Below, in pieces: positions 7,835-15,625 of a stretch of 64,000 nt of DNA. Every line of letters begins with the position of its first letter. The first letter of the stretch is position 1. The stretch spans positions 3,968,001 to 4,032,000 of the forward strand of contig NZ_JAPEQG010000001.1 in the NCBI RefSeq assembly GCF_026339735.1, written 5' to 3'. The position numbers and the translations under genes were made by a program. Below the pieces are notes generated by a model. The model ran no database searches. It was not told the DNA's origin and saw only the letters and a program-made list of their open reading frames with translations. The DNA is from Streptomyces sp. NBC_01669. Its GTDB lineage: Bacteria; Actinomycetota; Actinomycetes; Streptomycetales; Streptomycetaceae.

Positions 7835-9265
7835 TCAGGCGGCGACGGCGGCCCGCTCCACGGCCGGCTCCGGCTCCGCCGCCGGCGCGGGGCGGCGGCC
7901 CGGGATCAGCAGTGCCACGAGCGCGGCGAGCGCCACGAAACCGGCCCCGATCCAGACCGCCGGGACGGTCCCGTCCGTGAAGGACTGCGCGGAGCCGTAA
8001 CCGCCCTGCGCGGAGAAGACCGAGGCGAGCACCGCGACCCCGAGGGCGCCGCCGACCTCACGCAGGGCGTTGTTGGCGCCGGAGGCGATGCCCTGCTCGG
8101 CGGGCCGGACACTCGACATGACAAGGCTGGCGGCCGGCGCGAAGTAGAGCGCCATGCCGACACCGCCGATCATCAGGGCGGGCAGTTGCGCGGTGTACGA
8201 GGCGTCGGGGGCGATGACCATGGCGAAGAGCGCCAGCCCGACGGCCTGGAGCGCGAGACCGGTCACGACAACCGGGCGCCCGCCGAACCGGTCGGAGAGA
8301 TACCCGGCAATCGGAGCGACCAGCATCGGCATGCCGGTCCAGGGCAGCATCCGCAGCCCGGCCTCGGTCGGCGAGTAGCCCAGCACGCCCTGGAGGTACT
8401 GGCTGAGCAGGAAGATCGATCCGAACATCCCGAGGAACATCAGCAGGCCGGCCATGTTGATCCCGAAGAACCCGCGGTTGCGGAAGAGCCGCATCGGCAG
8501 CATCGGGTGCTTCGCCCGGAAGCCGTGGTGGACGAAGCCGCCCATCAGCGCGGAGCCCGCGATCAGTCCGGTCAGGACCGTGGCGCTGGTCCAGCCGTCG
8601 GTGTTGGCGTTGACCAGCCCGTAGACGATGCCGAAGAGACCTCCGCTGACGAGGAGCGTGCCGGGGATGTCGAGCCGGGCGTTCGGGGCGTACGACTCCG
8701 CCAGGCGCAGCCGGGCCAGCGGCAGCAGGACCAGGCCGACCGGCACGTTCAGCCAGAAGATCCACTGCCAGGAGATGTGCTCGGTCAGGCTGCCGCCGAT
8801 CAGCGGGCCACTGGCCACGGCGAGTCCGGTGACGGCGCTGAAGATCCCGAGGGCCATGCCGCGGCGGGCGGCCGGCACGGCGGCCGTGAGCAGGGTGAGC
8901 GTCAGCGGCATCATGATCGCCGCGCCGATGCCCTGGACGGCCCTGAAGGCGATCAGCTCGTTGATCCCGGACGACAGGGCAGCCGCGGCGGAGGCGCCGG
9001 TGAAGACGGTGAGCCCGGCGAGGAAGAGCCGTCGCCGACCGAACCGGTCGCCGAGAGCGGCACCGAGCATCAGCAGGACGGCGAAGGTCAGGGTGTACGC
9101 GTTCACCGTCCACTCGAGCTCCGCCAGCTCGCCGCCGAGACTCTTGCGAATGGAGGGCAGAGCGGTGGTGACGACGAGATTGTCGAGGGCCGCCATGAAA
9201 CCGGCGACGCTGGTGATGACGAGGGCCCAGACCACTCCTGAGCGGCCTGTCGTGTGCTGATTCAC
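7835..9265 (-). CDS. MFS drug efflux transporter (DHA2, 14 membrane segments)
   Basis: A 476-residue proton-coupled exporter. The first half has the motif A region LGDRFGRRRLFLAGL and motif C-like ASGPLIGGSL. The second half repeats SDRFGGRPVV. The segment LDNLVVTTALPSIRKSLG near residue 28 is typical of DHA2 multidrug or antibiotic exporters such as EmrB/QacA. The GTG start has a strong GGGGGAG site. A TetR gene lies just upstream on the same strand, and the same operator motif precedes both genes, so it should be derepressed by the TetR ligand. Substrate not predictable. Confidence 0.9.
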   Translation of the reverse strand: MNQHTTGRSGVVWALVITSVAGFMAALDNLVVTTALPSIRKSLGGELAELEWTVNAYTLTFAVLLMLGAALGDRFGRRRLFLAGLTVFTGASAAAALSSGINELIAFRAVQGIGAAIMMPLTLTLLTAAVPAARRGMALGIFSAVTGLAVASGPLIGGSLTEHISWQWIFWLNVPVGLVLLPLARLRLAESYAPNARLDIPGTLLVSGGLFGIVYGLVNANTDGWTSATVLTGLIAGSALMGGFVHHGFRAKHPMLPMRLFRNRGFFGINMAGLLMFLGMFGSIFLLSQYLQGVLGYSPTEAGLRMLPWTGMPMLVAPIAGYLSDRFGGRPVVVTGLALQAVGLALFAMVIAPDASYTAQLPALMIGGVGMALYFAPAASLVMSSVRPAEQGIASGANNALREVGGALGVAVLASVFSAQGGYGSAQSFTDGTVPAVWIGAGFVALAALVALLIPGRRPAPAAEPEPAVERAAVAA

Positions 9266-9279
9266 TGCTCCCCCTGGGG

Positions 9280-9299
9280 GTTAGTTATTAATGACTAAC
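9280..9299. promoter_or_regulatory. TetR operator copy upstream of MFS gene
   Basis: GTTAGT and ACTAAC form an inverted repeat with an 8-base spacer, 15 bases upstream of the MFS start. The same half-sites with the same spacing recur at 9921-9944 in front of the TetR gene. Confidence 0.7.
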
Positions 9300-9356
9300 T
9301 TTCATGGGCAGAGAACCGGGCCGAACCCGGGTCGCACTGTTCGGGTGGCCGGCCGC

Positions 9357-9914
9357 TCAGGCCCTCGGCTGCGCCGAGGGATAGAAACCGGACCAGACAC
9401 GGTGACCGGCCGGGAAGCCGAGCGAGGCCAGGGTGTTGACGAGCATGCCGTACGCGAGGAAGGTCGTGGTCCCGCCGGGATCGGCGCCGAGCGCGAGGTG
9501 GATCTCGTCCCACATCTGCAGCCAGCCGGCCCGAGCCGACTCACCGAACTCGTGGTCCCCGGAGGCCTCGGCCGCCGCGACCGCCGCGTACATCTGCATC
9601 TGCATCAGCAGTTTGTCGGGGTCGTCGACGATGAGGCGCTGATACGCCGCCGCCATGGCCAGGAGCGCCTCCTGCCCCTCCAGGCCCTCGCCGGCCTCGG
9701 CGAAGATCTTCCGGGTGTCCGCCAGGCAGCGGTCGGAGGCGGCGAGGAACATGGCCTGCTTACTGGGGAAGAGACGGAAGAGATACGGCTGCGACACGCC
9801 GACCCGCTTGGCGATCGCCTCCGTGGAGGTGGCGTTGTACCCACCGCGGGCGAACTCGGTGATCGCCGCGCGGATGACGCTCTCGCGCCGCTCCTCTGCA
9901 CTCATCCTGACCAT
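9357..9914 (-). CDS. TetR-family regulator of the adjacent MFS exporter
   Basis: A 185-residue protein with an N-terminal helix-turn-helix (AAITEFARGGYNATSTEAIAKRVGVSQPYLFRLF split over residues ~15-50) and an effector domain rich in Met, Ala and Leu, including LLMQMQMYAAVAAAEA. It lies upstream of the MFS gene on the same strand with a 91-base gap that carries an operator. A second operator overlaps its own promoter, implying autoregulation. The start ATG at 9914 is the only sensible choice before the helix-turn-helix; an alternative ATG lies three codons in. Confidence 0.88.
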   Translation of the reverse strand: MVRMSAEERRESVIRAAITEFARGGYNATSTEAIAKRVGVSQPYLFRLFPSKQAMFLAASDRCLADTRKIFAEAGEGLEGQEALLAMAAAYQRLIVDDPDKLLMQMQMYAAVAAAEASGDHEFGESARAGWLQMWDEIHLALGADPGGTTTFLAYGMLVNTLASLGFPAGHRVWSGFYPSAQPRA

Positions 9915-9920
9915 GCAGAT

Positions 9921-9944
9921 AAGTTAGTACTCAATCACTAACTT
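9921..9944. promoter_or_regulatory. TetR operator copy upstream of the TetR gene
   Basis: AAGTTAGT and ACTAACTT are perfect 8-base arms around an 8-base spacer, seven bases upstream of the TetR start codon. They match the 9280-9299 site in half-site sequence and spacing. Confidence 0.72.
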
Positions 9945-10060
9945 GGTCAAGCGGTACGGGACAGCCGCTCCGGAACATGACGCGAGGGCCTCGCGAGTAC
10001 GGGTGAGGGGCACCCCCGGCGGAGAGTGCCCCTCACTCATGAACGTGGCTCGACAACGGC

Positions 10061-10489
10061 TCAGGCGAGCCGCACAACGGCGCGGGACATCCCCAGCACC
10101 TTCTTGCCCTCGCTCATCGCCGTCAGGTCCACCCGCACCTGCTTGTCGTCCAGCAGGGCCGCCACCTTGGCACTGACCTCGATCAGCGCACCCTTGTCGT
10201 CGTTCGGCACGACGACCGGCTTGGTGAACCGCACCCCGTACTCGACGACCGCACCCGGGTCACCGACCCAGTCCGTGACCACCCGGACCGCCTCGGCCAT
10301 GGTGAACATGCCGTGCGCGATCACATCCGGCAGCCCGACCTCGAGGGCGAACTTCTCGTTCCAGTGGATCGGGTTGAAGTCACCGGAGGCGCCCGCGTAC
10401 TGCACGAGCGTCGCGCGGGTCACCCGGAAGGACTGCGCCGGCAACTCCGTACCGACCTCGACCGATGCGTAATTCACCTTCGCCGTCAT
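10061..10489 (-). CDS. MaoC-fold (R)-enoyl/hydroxyacyl-thioester dehydratase, HadB-like
   Basis: A 142-residue hot-dog fold protein carrying the hydratase 2 motif: GASGDFNPIHWNEKFALEVGLPDVIAHGM holds the catalytic Asp-x-x-x-x-His (DFNPIH) at residues ~37-42. Its start codon overlaps the stop of the upstream paralogue by one base (TGATG), so the two are translationally coupled. They probably form a heterodimer acting in fatty acid elongation, as HadA/HadB do in mycobacteria, where the pair also lies beside rpmG and near trpT-secE-nusG. Streptomyces lacks mycolic acids, so the exact acyl substrate here is open. Confidence 0.87.
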   Translation of the reverse strand: MTAKVNYASVEVGTELPAQSFRVTRATLVQYAGASGDFNPIHWNEKFALEVGLPDVIAHGMFTMAEAVRVVTDWVGDPGAVVEYGVRFTKPVVVPNDDKGALIEVSAKVAALLDDKQVRVDLTAMSEGKKVLGMSRAVVRLA

Positions 10490-10941
10490 CACGCCTCCTC
10501 GGCGGCGCGCGCCACCAGCTTCGTCCACGCGGTCACGACATGCTCGCCGGCCTCGTCATGGACCTCACCACGGATGTCGAGAATGTCGTTGCCCGCCATG
10601 GACTTGACGCCCTCGATCGTCGAAGTGACCGTCAGCCGGTCCCCCGCCCGCACCGGACGCACGTATGCGAACTTCTGGTCACCATGCACCACACGGCTGT
10701 AGTCCAGGCCCAGCTGCGGGTCCTGCACCACCTGCCCCGCAGCCTTGAAAGTGATCGAGAAGACAAAAGTGGGCGGCGCGATGACATCGGAATGTCCGAG
10801 CGCCCGGGCGGCCGCCGGATCGACGTACGCGGGATTGGTGTCCCCCACCGCCTCGGCGAACTCACGGATCTTCTCCCGGCCGACCTCGTACGGCGCGGTG
10901 GGCGGATAAGTCCGCCCGACGAAGGACTGGTCGAGCGCCAT
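10489..10941 (-). CDS. MaoC-fold dehydratase partner subunit, HadA-like
   Basis: A 150-residue hot-dog protein starting MALDQSFVGRTYPPTAPYEVGREKIREFAEA. It has the N-terminal FAS1-like dehydratase layout but lacks the DxxxxH catalytic pair of its partner (the corresponding region reads VGDTNPAYVDPAAARALGH), as expected for the non-catalytic, substrate-gripping HadA subunit. It overlaps the downstream HadB-like gene by one base. The two upstream genes are rpmG and the tRNA-Thr/tRNA-Met pair, all on this strand. Confidence 0.86.
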   Translation of the reverse strand: MALDQSFVGRTYPPTAPYEVGREKIREFAEAVGDTNPAYVDPAAARALGHSDVIAPPTFVFSITFKAAGQVVQDPQLGLDYSRVVHGDQKFAYVRPVRAGDRLTVTSTIEGVKSMAGNDILDIRGEVHDEAGEHVVTAWTKLVARAAEEA

Positions 10942-11012
10942 GGGCTCGCTACCTCCTGATGAAAGACGAAAAGGCCGATGAACAACCCTGTACGGGACAG
11001 TCCTATACAACG

Positions 11013-11047
11013 ACACGAGGCCGCCCCCAGTGGGGACGGCCTCGTGT
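11013..11047. terminator. Terminator hairpin after rpmG
   Basis: ACACGAGGCCG pairs with CGGCCTCGTGT, and an inner CCCCA/TGGGG extends the stem. It lies 12 bases past the rpmG stop and before the HadA-like gene, so rpmG and the dehydratase genes are at least partly separate transcripts. Confidence 0.75.
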
Positions 11048-11058
11048 ACGAGCCTGAT

Positions 11059-11223
11059 TCAGCGGGTTTCGCGGTGCGCAGTGTGCGAGTTGCAGCGCGG
11101 GCAGTGCTTCTTCATCTCAAGACGGTCCGGGTTGTTACGCCGGTTCTTCTTGGTGATGTAGTTCCGCTCCTTGCACTCCACGCAGGCCAGCGTGATCTTC
11201 GGGCGGACGTCGGTGGCAGCCAC
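11059..11223 (-). CDS. rpmG: 50S ribosomal protein L33 (zinc-ribbon form)
   Basis: A 54-residue large-subunit protein. It keeps both CxxC pairs ([10 protein letters not shown] and [10 protein letters not shown]), so it is the zinc-binding C+ form; streptomycetes often also carry a Cys-less paralogue under zinc control. The GTG start at 11223 follows AAGGAG. It is transcribed just after tRNA-Met on the same strand and ends at a strong hairpin. Confidence 0.95.
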
Positions 11224-11312
11224 GTGAGTGCTCCTTGGACGGACGGATGGACGGATGAACGCAAAAAAGAGTAGCCGATCGAAGGACCGACCCCACAATC
11301 GGCTACCGTAAG

Positions 11313-11385
11313 TAGCGGTGACCGGACTTGAACCGGTGACACAGCGATTATGAGCCGCTTGCTCTACCGACTGAGCTACACCGCT
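11313..11385 (-). tRNA. tRNA-Met (anticodon CAT, elongator type)
   Basis: 73 bases. The acceptor arm is AGCGGTG/CACCGCT with a normal first A-T pair, unlike an initiator. The D arm is TAGCTCAGTCGGTAGAGCA, the anticodon loop GCTCATAATC carries CAT, and the T arm is CCGGTTCAAGTCCGG. It lies between tRNA-Thr and rpmG. Confidence 0.94.
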
Positions 11386-11432
11386 TTGATGACGGATCCC
11401 CCCGCCGCGAGGCGGGGTTCTCCGATCACCAG

Positions 11433-11505
11433 AGCCCCAATACGGAATCGAACCGTAGACCTTCTCCTTACCATGGAGACGCTCTACCGACTGAGCTATT
11501 GGGGC
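11433..11505 (-). tRNA. tRNA-Thr (anticodon GGT)
   Basis: 73 bases. The acceptor arm is GCCCCAA/TTGGGGC, the anticodon stem-loop TCTCCATGGTAAGGAGA has GGT, the T arm is ACGGTTCGATTCCGT and the discriminator is T. A short GC hairpin (11400-11417) separates it from tRNA-Met. Confidence 0.94.
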
Positions 11506-11876
11506 GAGCGATGAAGACATTACACGGTCCTCCGCCGATCGCCCAAATCCGTTTCGGAGCCCCCCGCCCCAGCGATGACCGGCCCCGCCCCGATCCCCCG
11601 ACCGACCCCCGGTCCACGACCGGCAGACGACCCGGCCGGGAGCCCGACCTGCGGCCGCAACCGCCGCCTGATCAGCAACGTGACCGGCAACCCGACCAGC
11701 GCCGTGAGCCACGCCCGGCCGACCCAGGAAGAGCCACCGCGCAGGCCCCTCCCACCCGCCGCGCACACCTCACGAGGCCACACCGGTACGACTATTTCCC
11801 TCCTCCTCGAACCGGGACGAACGCACCCCTAGGCTCGACTCACTCTGCGTGATCTTGTAACCCTCCCAGGAGCGCG
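11506..11876. other. Intergenic region between tRNA-Thr and the amidohydrolase gene
   Basis: A 371-base proline-codon-like C-rich stretch. Both-strand open frames here have biased low-complexity translations and no family match. It must hold the divergent promoters for the tRNA cluster (leftward) and the amidohydrolase gene (rightward), but no clear -35/-10 pair was found. Confidence 0.5.
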
Positions 11877-13148
11877 ATGCCCGACAGCCGGCCGCGGCAG
11901 CCCGACAACCACGCCGCCGACGCCGCCACCGAAGCCAACGCCCTGATCCTGTGCGGCGCCCGGCTCACCGACGGCCGCATCGTCGACGTACGGCTCGGCC
12001 GCGGCCGCATCGAGGCCGTCGGCACCACAGGCAGCCTGACCGCCCCCGGCCCCCGCATCGACCTGCGCGGCTATCTGCTGCTCCCCGCCCCCGCAGAACC
12101 CCACGCCCACAGCGACACCGCACTCACCGCGGACAGCACCGGCCCCGACAGCTCCGGACCGGCCTCGCACCACCCCGAGGACATCCAGCGCCGCGCCACC
12201 GAAGCCGCCCTGCTGCAACTCGGCCACGGCGCCACCGCCCTGCGCTCACACGTACGGATCGGGGACGTCACCGGACTCGCCGGCCTCGAAGCAGTACTCC
12301 AGGCGCGCCGCTCCCTGCACGGACTCACCGAACTGACCTCGGTCGCCGTACCCCGCCTGCTCACCGGAATCGCAGGCGCCGACAGCCTCGCCATGCTGCG
12401 CGACGCAGTGAAAACAGGAGCCGACGTGATCGGCGGCTGCCCCGAGCTCGACCCCGACCCGGCCGGATACACCGAAGCCGTCCTGGAGGTCGCCGCCGAA
12501 CACCACTGCCCCGTCGACCTGCACATGGACGGCGACGACCCCGCCCGCCTCGCCCGGCTCGCCGCCATGGCCGCCGGACACAGGCCCGGCGTCTCCATAG
12601 GCCCGTGCGCCGGCCTCGACCGGCTCCCCCCGGAAACCGCGACCCGCACCGCCGACCAGCTCGCCGCCGCCGAAGTGACCGTGATCTGCCTCCCCCAGGG
12701 CGGCTGCTGCGGCGCCGAACGCGGGGGCGCCGCCCCCGTACGGCTGCTGCGCGCCGCCGGAGTGCGCGTAGCGGCAGGCAGCGGGGCACTGCGCGACGTC
12801 GCAAACCCCGTGGGCCGCGGAGACCCGCTGGAGGCCGCCTACCTGCTCGCCTCACAGAGCGGCCTCCGCCCCGAGGAGGCATACGACGCCGTCTCCACGG
12901 CCGCCAGAAAGGCCATGGGACTGCCCGAGGTCCGCGTCGAGGCAGGCTTCCCCGCCGAACTCCTCGCCGTACGGGGCGAACAGCTCTCCGGCGCGCTCTC
13001 ACTCGCGTACAGCCGGATCGTCGTGCACCGCGGACGCGTGGTGGCCCGCACCAGCGCGGTCCGCGAGTACTGCGACTCCGAGACCGTCGTCGCACTCGAT
13101 CTGCCCCGCCAGGGCCGCCCTGATCCCGGACCGGGCGGCGGGTCCTGA
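11877..13148 (+). CDS. Amidohydrolase-fold protein related to cytosine deaminase, metal site apparently degenerate
   Basis: A 423-residue TIM-barrel protein. The first metal motif is present (AEPHAHSD, near residue 75) and one further His is kept (VDLHMDGDD). Three other residues of the cytosine deaminase active site seem changed. The Glu after that His is Gly (HMDGD versus HCDEID), the barrel-strand His is Pro (VSIGPCAGL), and the metal Asp is Gly (AAGSGALRDVANPVG where deaminases have G-x-D). The rest, including VGRGDPLEAAYLLA and the C-terminal beta strands, follows the family. ATG at 11877 with AGGAGCG upstream. The enzyme is either inactive, uses another chemistry, or is a binding protein. 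Confidence 0.82.
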   Translation: MPDSRPRQPDNHAADAATEANALILCGARLTDGRIVDVRLGRGRIEAVGTTGSLTAPGPRIDLRGYLLLPAPAEPHAHSDTALTADSTGPDSSGPASHHPEDIQRRATEAALLQLGHGATALRSHVRIGDVTGLAGLEAVLQARRSLHGLTELTSVAVPRLLTGIAGADSLAMLRDAVKTGADVIGGCPELDPDPAGYTEAVLEVAAEHHCPVDLHMDGDDPARLARLAAMAAGHRPGVSIGPCAGLDRLPPETATRTADQLAAAEVTVICLPQGGCCGAERGGAAPVRLLRAAGVRVAAGSGALRDVANPVGRGDPLEAAYLLASQSGLRPEEAYDAVSTAARKAMGLPEVRVEAGFPAELLAVRGEQLSGALSLAYSRIVVHRGRVVARTSAVREYCDSETVVALDLPRQGRPDPGPGGGS

Positions 13149-13182
13149 GCGGGGCGGCGCGCCGCGGCGTACGGTCGTGACT

Positions 13183-13839
13183 ATGCGCATTGTCATCGCA
13201 GGTGGACATGGTCAGATCGCGCTGCGGCTGGAGCGGCTGCTCGCTGCGCGCGGAGACGAAGCGGTCGGCATCATCCGCAACCCGGAACAGGGCGAGGACC
13301 TCCGGTCGGCAGGCGCCGAACCGGTCGTCCTGGACCTCGAATCGGCCTCCGTGGAGGACGTGGCCGAGGTGCTGCGCGGCGCCGACGCGACGGTCTTCGC
13401 GGCCGGCGCGGGCCCGAACAGCGGTACGGCCCGCAAGGACACGGTGGACCGCGGCGCGGCAGTGCTGTTCGCGGACGCGGCGGAACGGGCGGGCGTACGG
13501 CGCTACGTCGTGGTCTCCTCCATGGGCGCCGATCCGGACCACCCTGGCGACGAGGTCTTCGACGTGTACCTGCGGGCCAAGGGCGCCGCCGACGCCTACG
13601 TGCGCTCCAGGACCGCACTCGACTGGACGATCCTGCGCCCCGGAATGCTCACCAACGACGCGGGCAACGGGCAGGTTCTGCTGGCAGCCTCGACGGGGCG
13701 CGGAACGGTACCGCGCGACGACGTGGCGGCGACGCTGCTCGAACTGCTGGACACCCCGGCGACAGCGGGACTGACCCTGGAACTGATCTCGGGGAACGTG
13801 CCGCTGACGGTGGCGATCAAGGACGTCGCGGGGAACTGA
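13183..13839 (+). CDS. NAD(P)-binding Rossmann protein (NmrA/YwnB type)
   Basis: A 218-residue atypical short-chain dehydrogenase. The dinucleotide motif is IAGGHGQIALRLERLLAARGD at residues ~5-25. A VVVSSMGADPDHPG segment and the typical WTILRPGMLTNDAG motif follow, and the C-terminal part is PRDDVAATLLELLDTPATAG. No catalytic Tyr-x-x-x-Lys is seen. ATG at 13183 is used; an in-frame GTG at 13177 is equally possible and neither has a clear ribosome site. It follows the amidohydrolase gene by 34 bases and may be co-transcribed. Confidence 0.83.
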   Translation: MRIVIAGGHGQIALRLERLLAARGDEAVGIIRNPEQGEDLRSAGAEPVVLDLESASVEDVAEVLRGADATVFAAGAGPNSGTARKDTVDRGAAVLFADAAERAGVRRYVVVSSMGADPDHPGDEVFDVYLRAKGAADAYVRSRTALDWTILRPGMLTNDAGNGQVLLAASTGRGTVPRDDVAATLLELLDTPATAGLTLELISGNVPLTVAIKDVAGN

Positions 13840-13986
13840 GCGGGCGACGGGGAGGAGCACAGAGCCCGACACGCCCCTCCCCCCGCTCTCCCTCGTACGA
13901 GGTTTCTGCGGCCGAACGGGTGACCATCCGCCGCCCGCGTCGTTGATCCTCCCGACGGCTCGTAAGCCCCGCCGGGAGGAGGACCC

Positions 13987-14226
13987 ATGCGTCGCTCAAC
14001 AGCCCTGATCCGCACAGCCACCTGCCGTGTCGCGCGCGGCCTCCGCGAGGACACCGGCGAGCAGTTGACCGTGCGCCAACTCGCGCAACGGGTGGGCCGG
14101 CTGTGGGGCCCGGCCGCGCTTCCCCCGGGCACGGCCTGCTCGTCACGCATCGCCTGCATGGGCGCCGAACTGGCCGCACGTCAATTGCGCGCAGCGGCCC
14201 ACCGGCGGGCGCCGGAGCATCGGTGA
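13987..14226 (+). CDS. Small basic protein, unknown function
   Basis: A 79-residue Arg/Ala-rich protein (MRRSTALIRTATCRVARGLRE...). I do not recognise a family. The case for a real gene is a very good ribosome site (GGGAGGAGGA, four bases before the ATG) and a clean stop. The segment EQLTVRQLAQRVGRLWG could be a helix-turn-helix-like helical region. No membrane segment or signal peptide is visible. It is the last gene before the tRNA-Tyr island. Confidence 0.5.
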   Translation: MRRSTALIRTATCRVARGLREDTGEQLTVRQLAQRVGRLWGPAALPPGTACSSRIACMGAELAARQLRAAAHRRAPEHR

Positions 14227-14610
14227 AGGCGGAGACCAGGCCGACACGCTGCGCGTCAGGAAACCTCGAAGTCCAAGCGGCCCGGCTCGCAGGGCCGGGC
14301 GCTGTACGCCCGGTCGCCTCGCCTCTTCCCCCGGCTGTGCGCCGGGGCGGAGGACACCGTTCGGCGGGGGCCGGTCCCAGGCTTGAGCTCCACCAGGCCG
14401 GCAGGCAGCGAATGCGGCAACCCCGATCTCCGGCCAATCGGCTGGAGACCCTGCTCCGCACCCACCGGACCGTACTGCGGGCCACCGGATCCCCACGGGG
14501 CCGGGCCGGCTCGGCGCAGCATGGAACGCTCGGAGCGAACAGGGCAGGCGTAGCGGTAAGCAGCGGTTCGAACCACGGTGGGAAGGCTCGCGAAGGGGGC
14601 AGAAAATGAC
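14227..14610. other. Non-coding stretch left of the tRNA-Tyr island
   Basis: 384 bases. Open frames on both strands translate to Arg/Pro/Gly-rich nonsense with no start signals. Nothing recognisable apart from the terminator that follows. Confidence 0.4.
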
Positions 14611-14644
14611 TGAGCCCCCGACCATTTGTGCTGGTCAGGGGCTC
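14611..14644 (-). terminator. Ancestral tRNA-Tyr terminator, now separated from its gene
   Basis: A 13-position stem with one mismatch (GAGCCCC...GACCA / TGGTC...GGGGCTC) and a 7-base loop. On the minus strand it is followed by CATTTTCT. It lies eight bases downstream (in tRNA sense) of the leftmost 3'-tRNA-Tyr fragment and differs from the hairpins beside the other two copies. It therefore looks like the original chromosomal terminator, pushed 8.5 kb away from the intact tRNA by insertions. Confidence 0.65.
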
Positions 14645-14652
14645 TGTTCGAG

Positions 14653-14702
14653 TGGCGGCGACAGGGTTCGAACCTGGGTAGGCTGAGCCGGCAGATTTAC
14701 AG
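14653..14702 (-). repeat. Attachment-site scar: 50-bp 3' fragment of tRNA-Tyr (leftmost)
   Basis: Matches the 3' 50 bases of the intact tRNA-Tyr at 23173-23222, from the anticodon GTA to the discriminator, with one mismatch in the T stem (A for C at 14661). After TTTACAG it diverges completely from the tRNA 5' half. This is the expected left att site of an element integrated into the tRNA 3' end. Confidence 0.85.
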
Positions 14703-14949
14703 ACCGCGCGATCACTCCGCGCTGAGCTGACCGTTCCCGCAGTGCGCCGCTCCGTGCCCCACGATGCGCCCCACGATGCGCCCGGAAGCGTCGCCCTCGC
14801 GTTCGGGCGGAACCTTGTTGCTGCGTGGACTTCCTCGACTTGCCACGCGTCAACCGGCCTCAGACTGAGGCCGGGATCGGGTGGCGTCTAGGGCGTGTCT
14901 GACGGGTCGGCACAGTCCCTGCGACTCTCCCGGCTACGCTCGCGCGGGA
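14703..14949. other. Intergenic DNA inside the island, with short tandem repeat
   Basis: Contains two tandem copies of a 12-base unit (CCCACGATGCGC, about 14757-14782). No gene is supported. The leftward-reading frame translating GAHRGARSGALRERSAQRG is low complexity. Confidence 0.4.
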
Positions 14950-14978
14950 GCGCCCCGCGGCGCGTGACTGCGGGGCGC
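14950..14978 (-). terminator. Terminator of the small secreted protein gene
   Basis: GCGCCCCGC pairs perfectly with GCGGGGCGC across an 11-base loop, ten bases beyond the stop codon of the minus-strand gene at 14989-15204. Confidence 0.6.
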
Positions 14979-14988
14979 CTTGTGGGGT

Positions 14989-15204
14989 TTAGTCGACCGG
15001 CTCGCCGTCGTACATACCGCCCTTGCAGGGGTTGCCCGGCTCATTGATCGCGGGCATTCCGCCGCCCTGCCTGCACTCAGAAGGGGAGACGGAGGATGGG
15101 GCACCCTGTGCCGTGGCGGCGGTGGCGGTGGCGGCGCCTGTGAGGCCGAGTCCGGCGAGGGCTGCCGTGGCGATTACGGCGGCGAGGATTCGTCGAATGC
15201 GCAT
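14989..15204 (-). CDS. Small secreted protein, unknown function
   Basis: A 71-residue protein with a clear Sec signal peptide: basic start MRIRRIL, hydrophobic core AAVIATAALAGLGLTG, cleavage likely after ATA or ATAATA near residue 28-32. The mature part is ~40 residues, has two Cys (SECRQGGG and NPCKGG) that could form one disulfide, and ends DGEPVD. It does not match a family I know. It has its own terminator, and a modest AAAGGGAAA ribosome site precedes the ATG. It is cargo of element A. Confidence 0.7.
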   Translation of the reverse strand: MRIRRILAAVIATAALAGLGLTGAATATAATAQGAPSSVSPSECRQGGGMPAINEPGNPCKGGMYDGEPVD

Positions 15205-15625
15205 TTGGTTTCCCTTTCACGGATTGCCTCGGTTGGGGCACTACCCAGCTTGATCTTCGCCCATGTGGGTGGCACATCATGTTGCGCCATTCAGGTGACA
15301 TGGCTGTCGGGAGCGGGGCCGCTGACCCGGCCCGCCCAAGCCGGAGGGGTGCCCGCCCTCGCTCCCAGGTACCAAGCGACCATCGAGCGGCGGCGCGCCC
15401 GGACTGCTGAGCCGCCGCCTGTATGCCGCGGCTGCTTCGTCCAGCTCCCGGCAACTGGCGTCTGCGACTCCTGCAGCTAGGCGACAGATTTACTGAGGGC
15501 TCCCCTTAACCCATTTCACCTGCAGCTTCTCCGTCGCTGGACACCCCTGGGGGAAGGGGCCCCAAGAACACCGCGGGAGACCCTCGCCCGTTTCGAGCGC
15601 TGGTCGGCCGTTCGACCAAGGCCGC
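15205..15625. other. Intergenic DNA with an element-end repeat
   Basis: Holds the promoter side of the secreted-protein gene and, at 15486-15573, a copy of the element-end repeat described separately. No convincing gene. One rightward frame ending at 15480 contains a CRGCFVQLPATGVCDSC-like double-CxxC end but has no start signal; it may be a relic of a zinc-ribbon protein. Confidence 0.4.
15486..15573 (+). repeat. Element-end repeat, copy 1
   Basis: Runs from AGATTTACTGAGGGCTCCCC through CACCTGCAGCTTCTCCG to CCTGGGGGAAGGGGCCCC. It aligns with 20259-20356, where the same sequence directly follows a tRNA-Tyr fragment, and with 17516-17596. It marks the remains of an element left end that has lost most of its tRNA part. 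Confidence 0.65.

Noticed and set aside
11499..11852. A 117-codon Pro-rich frame next to tRNA-Thr
   Set aside because: It starts inside the tRNA gene, has biased composition and no start signal.
14653..14702. A complete second tRNA-Tyr gene
   Set aside because: Only the 3' half matches; the sequence on the other side of the anticodon cannot form the acceptor, D or anticodon stems.
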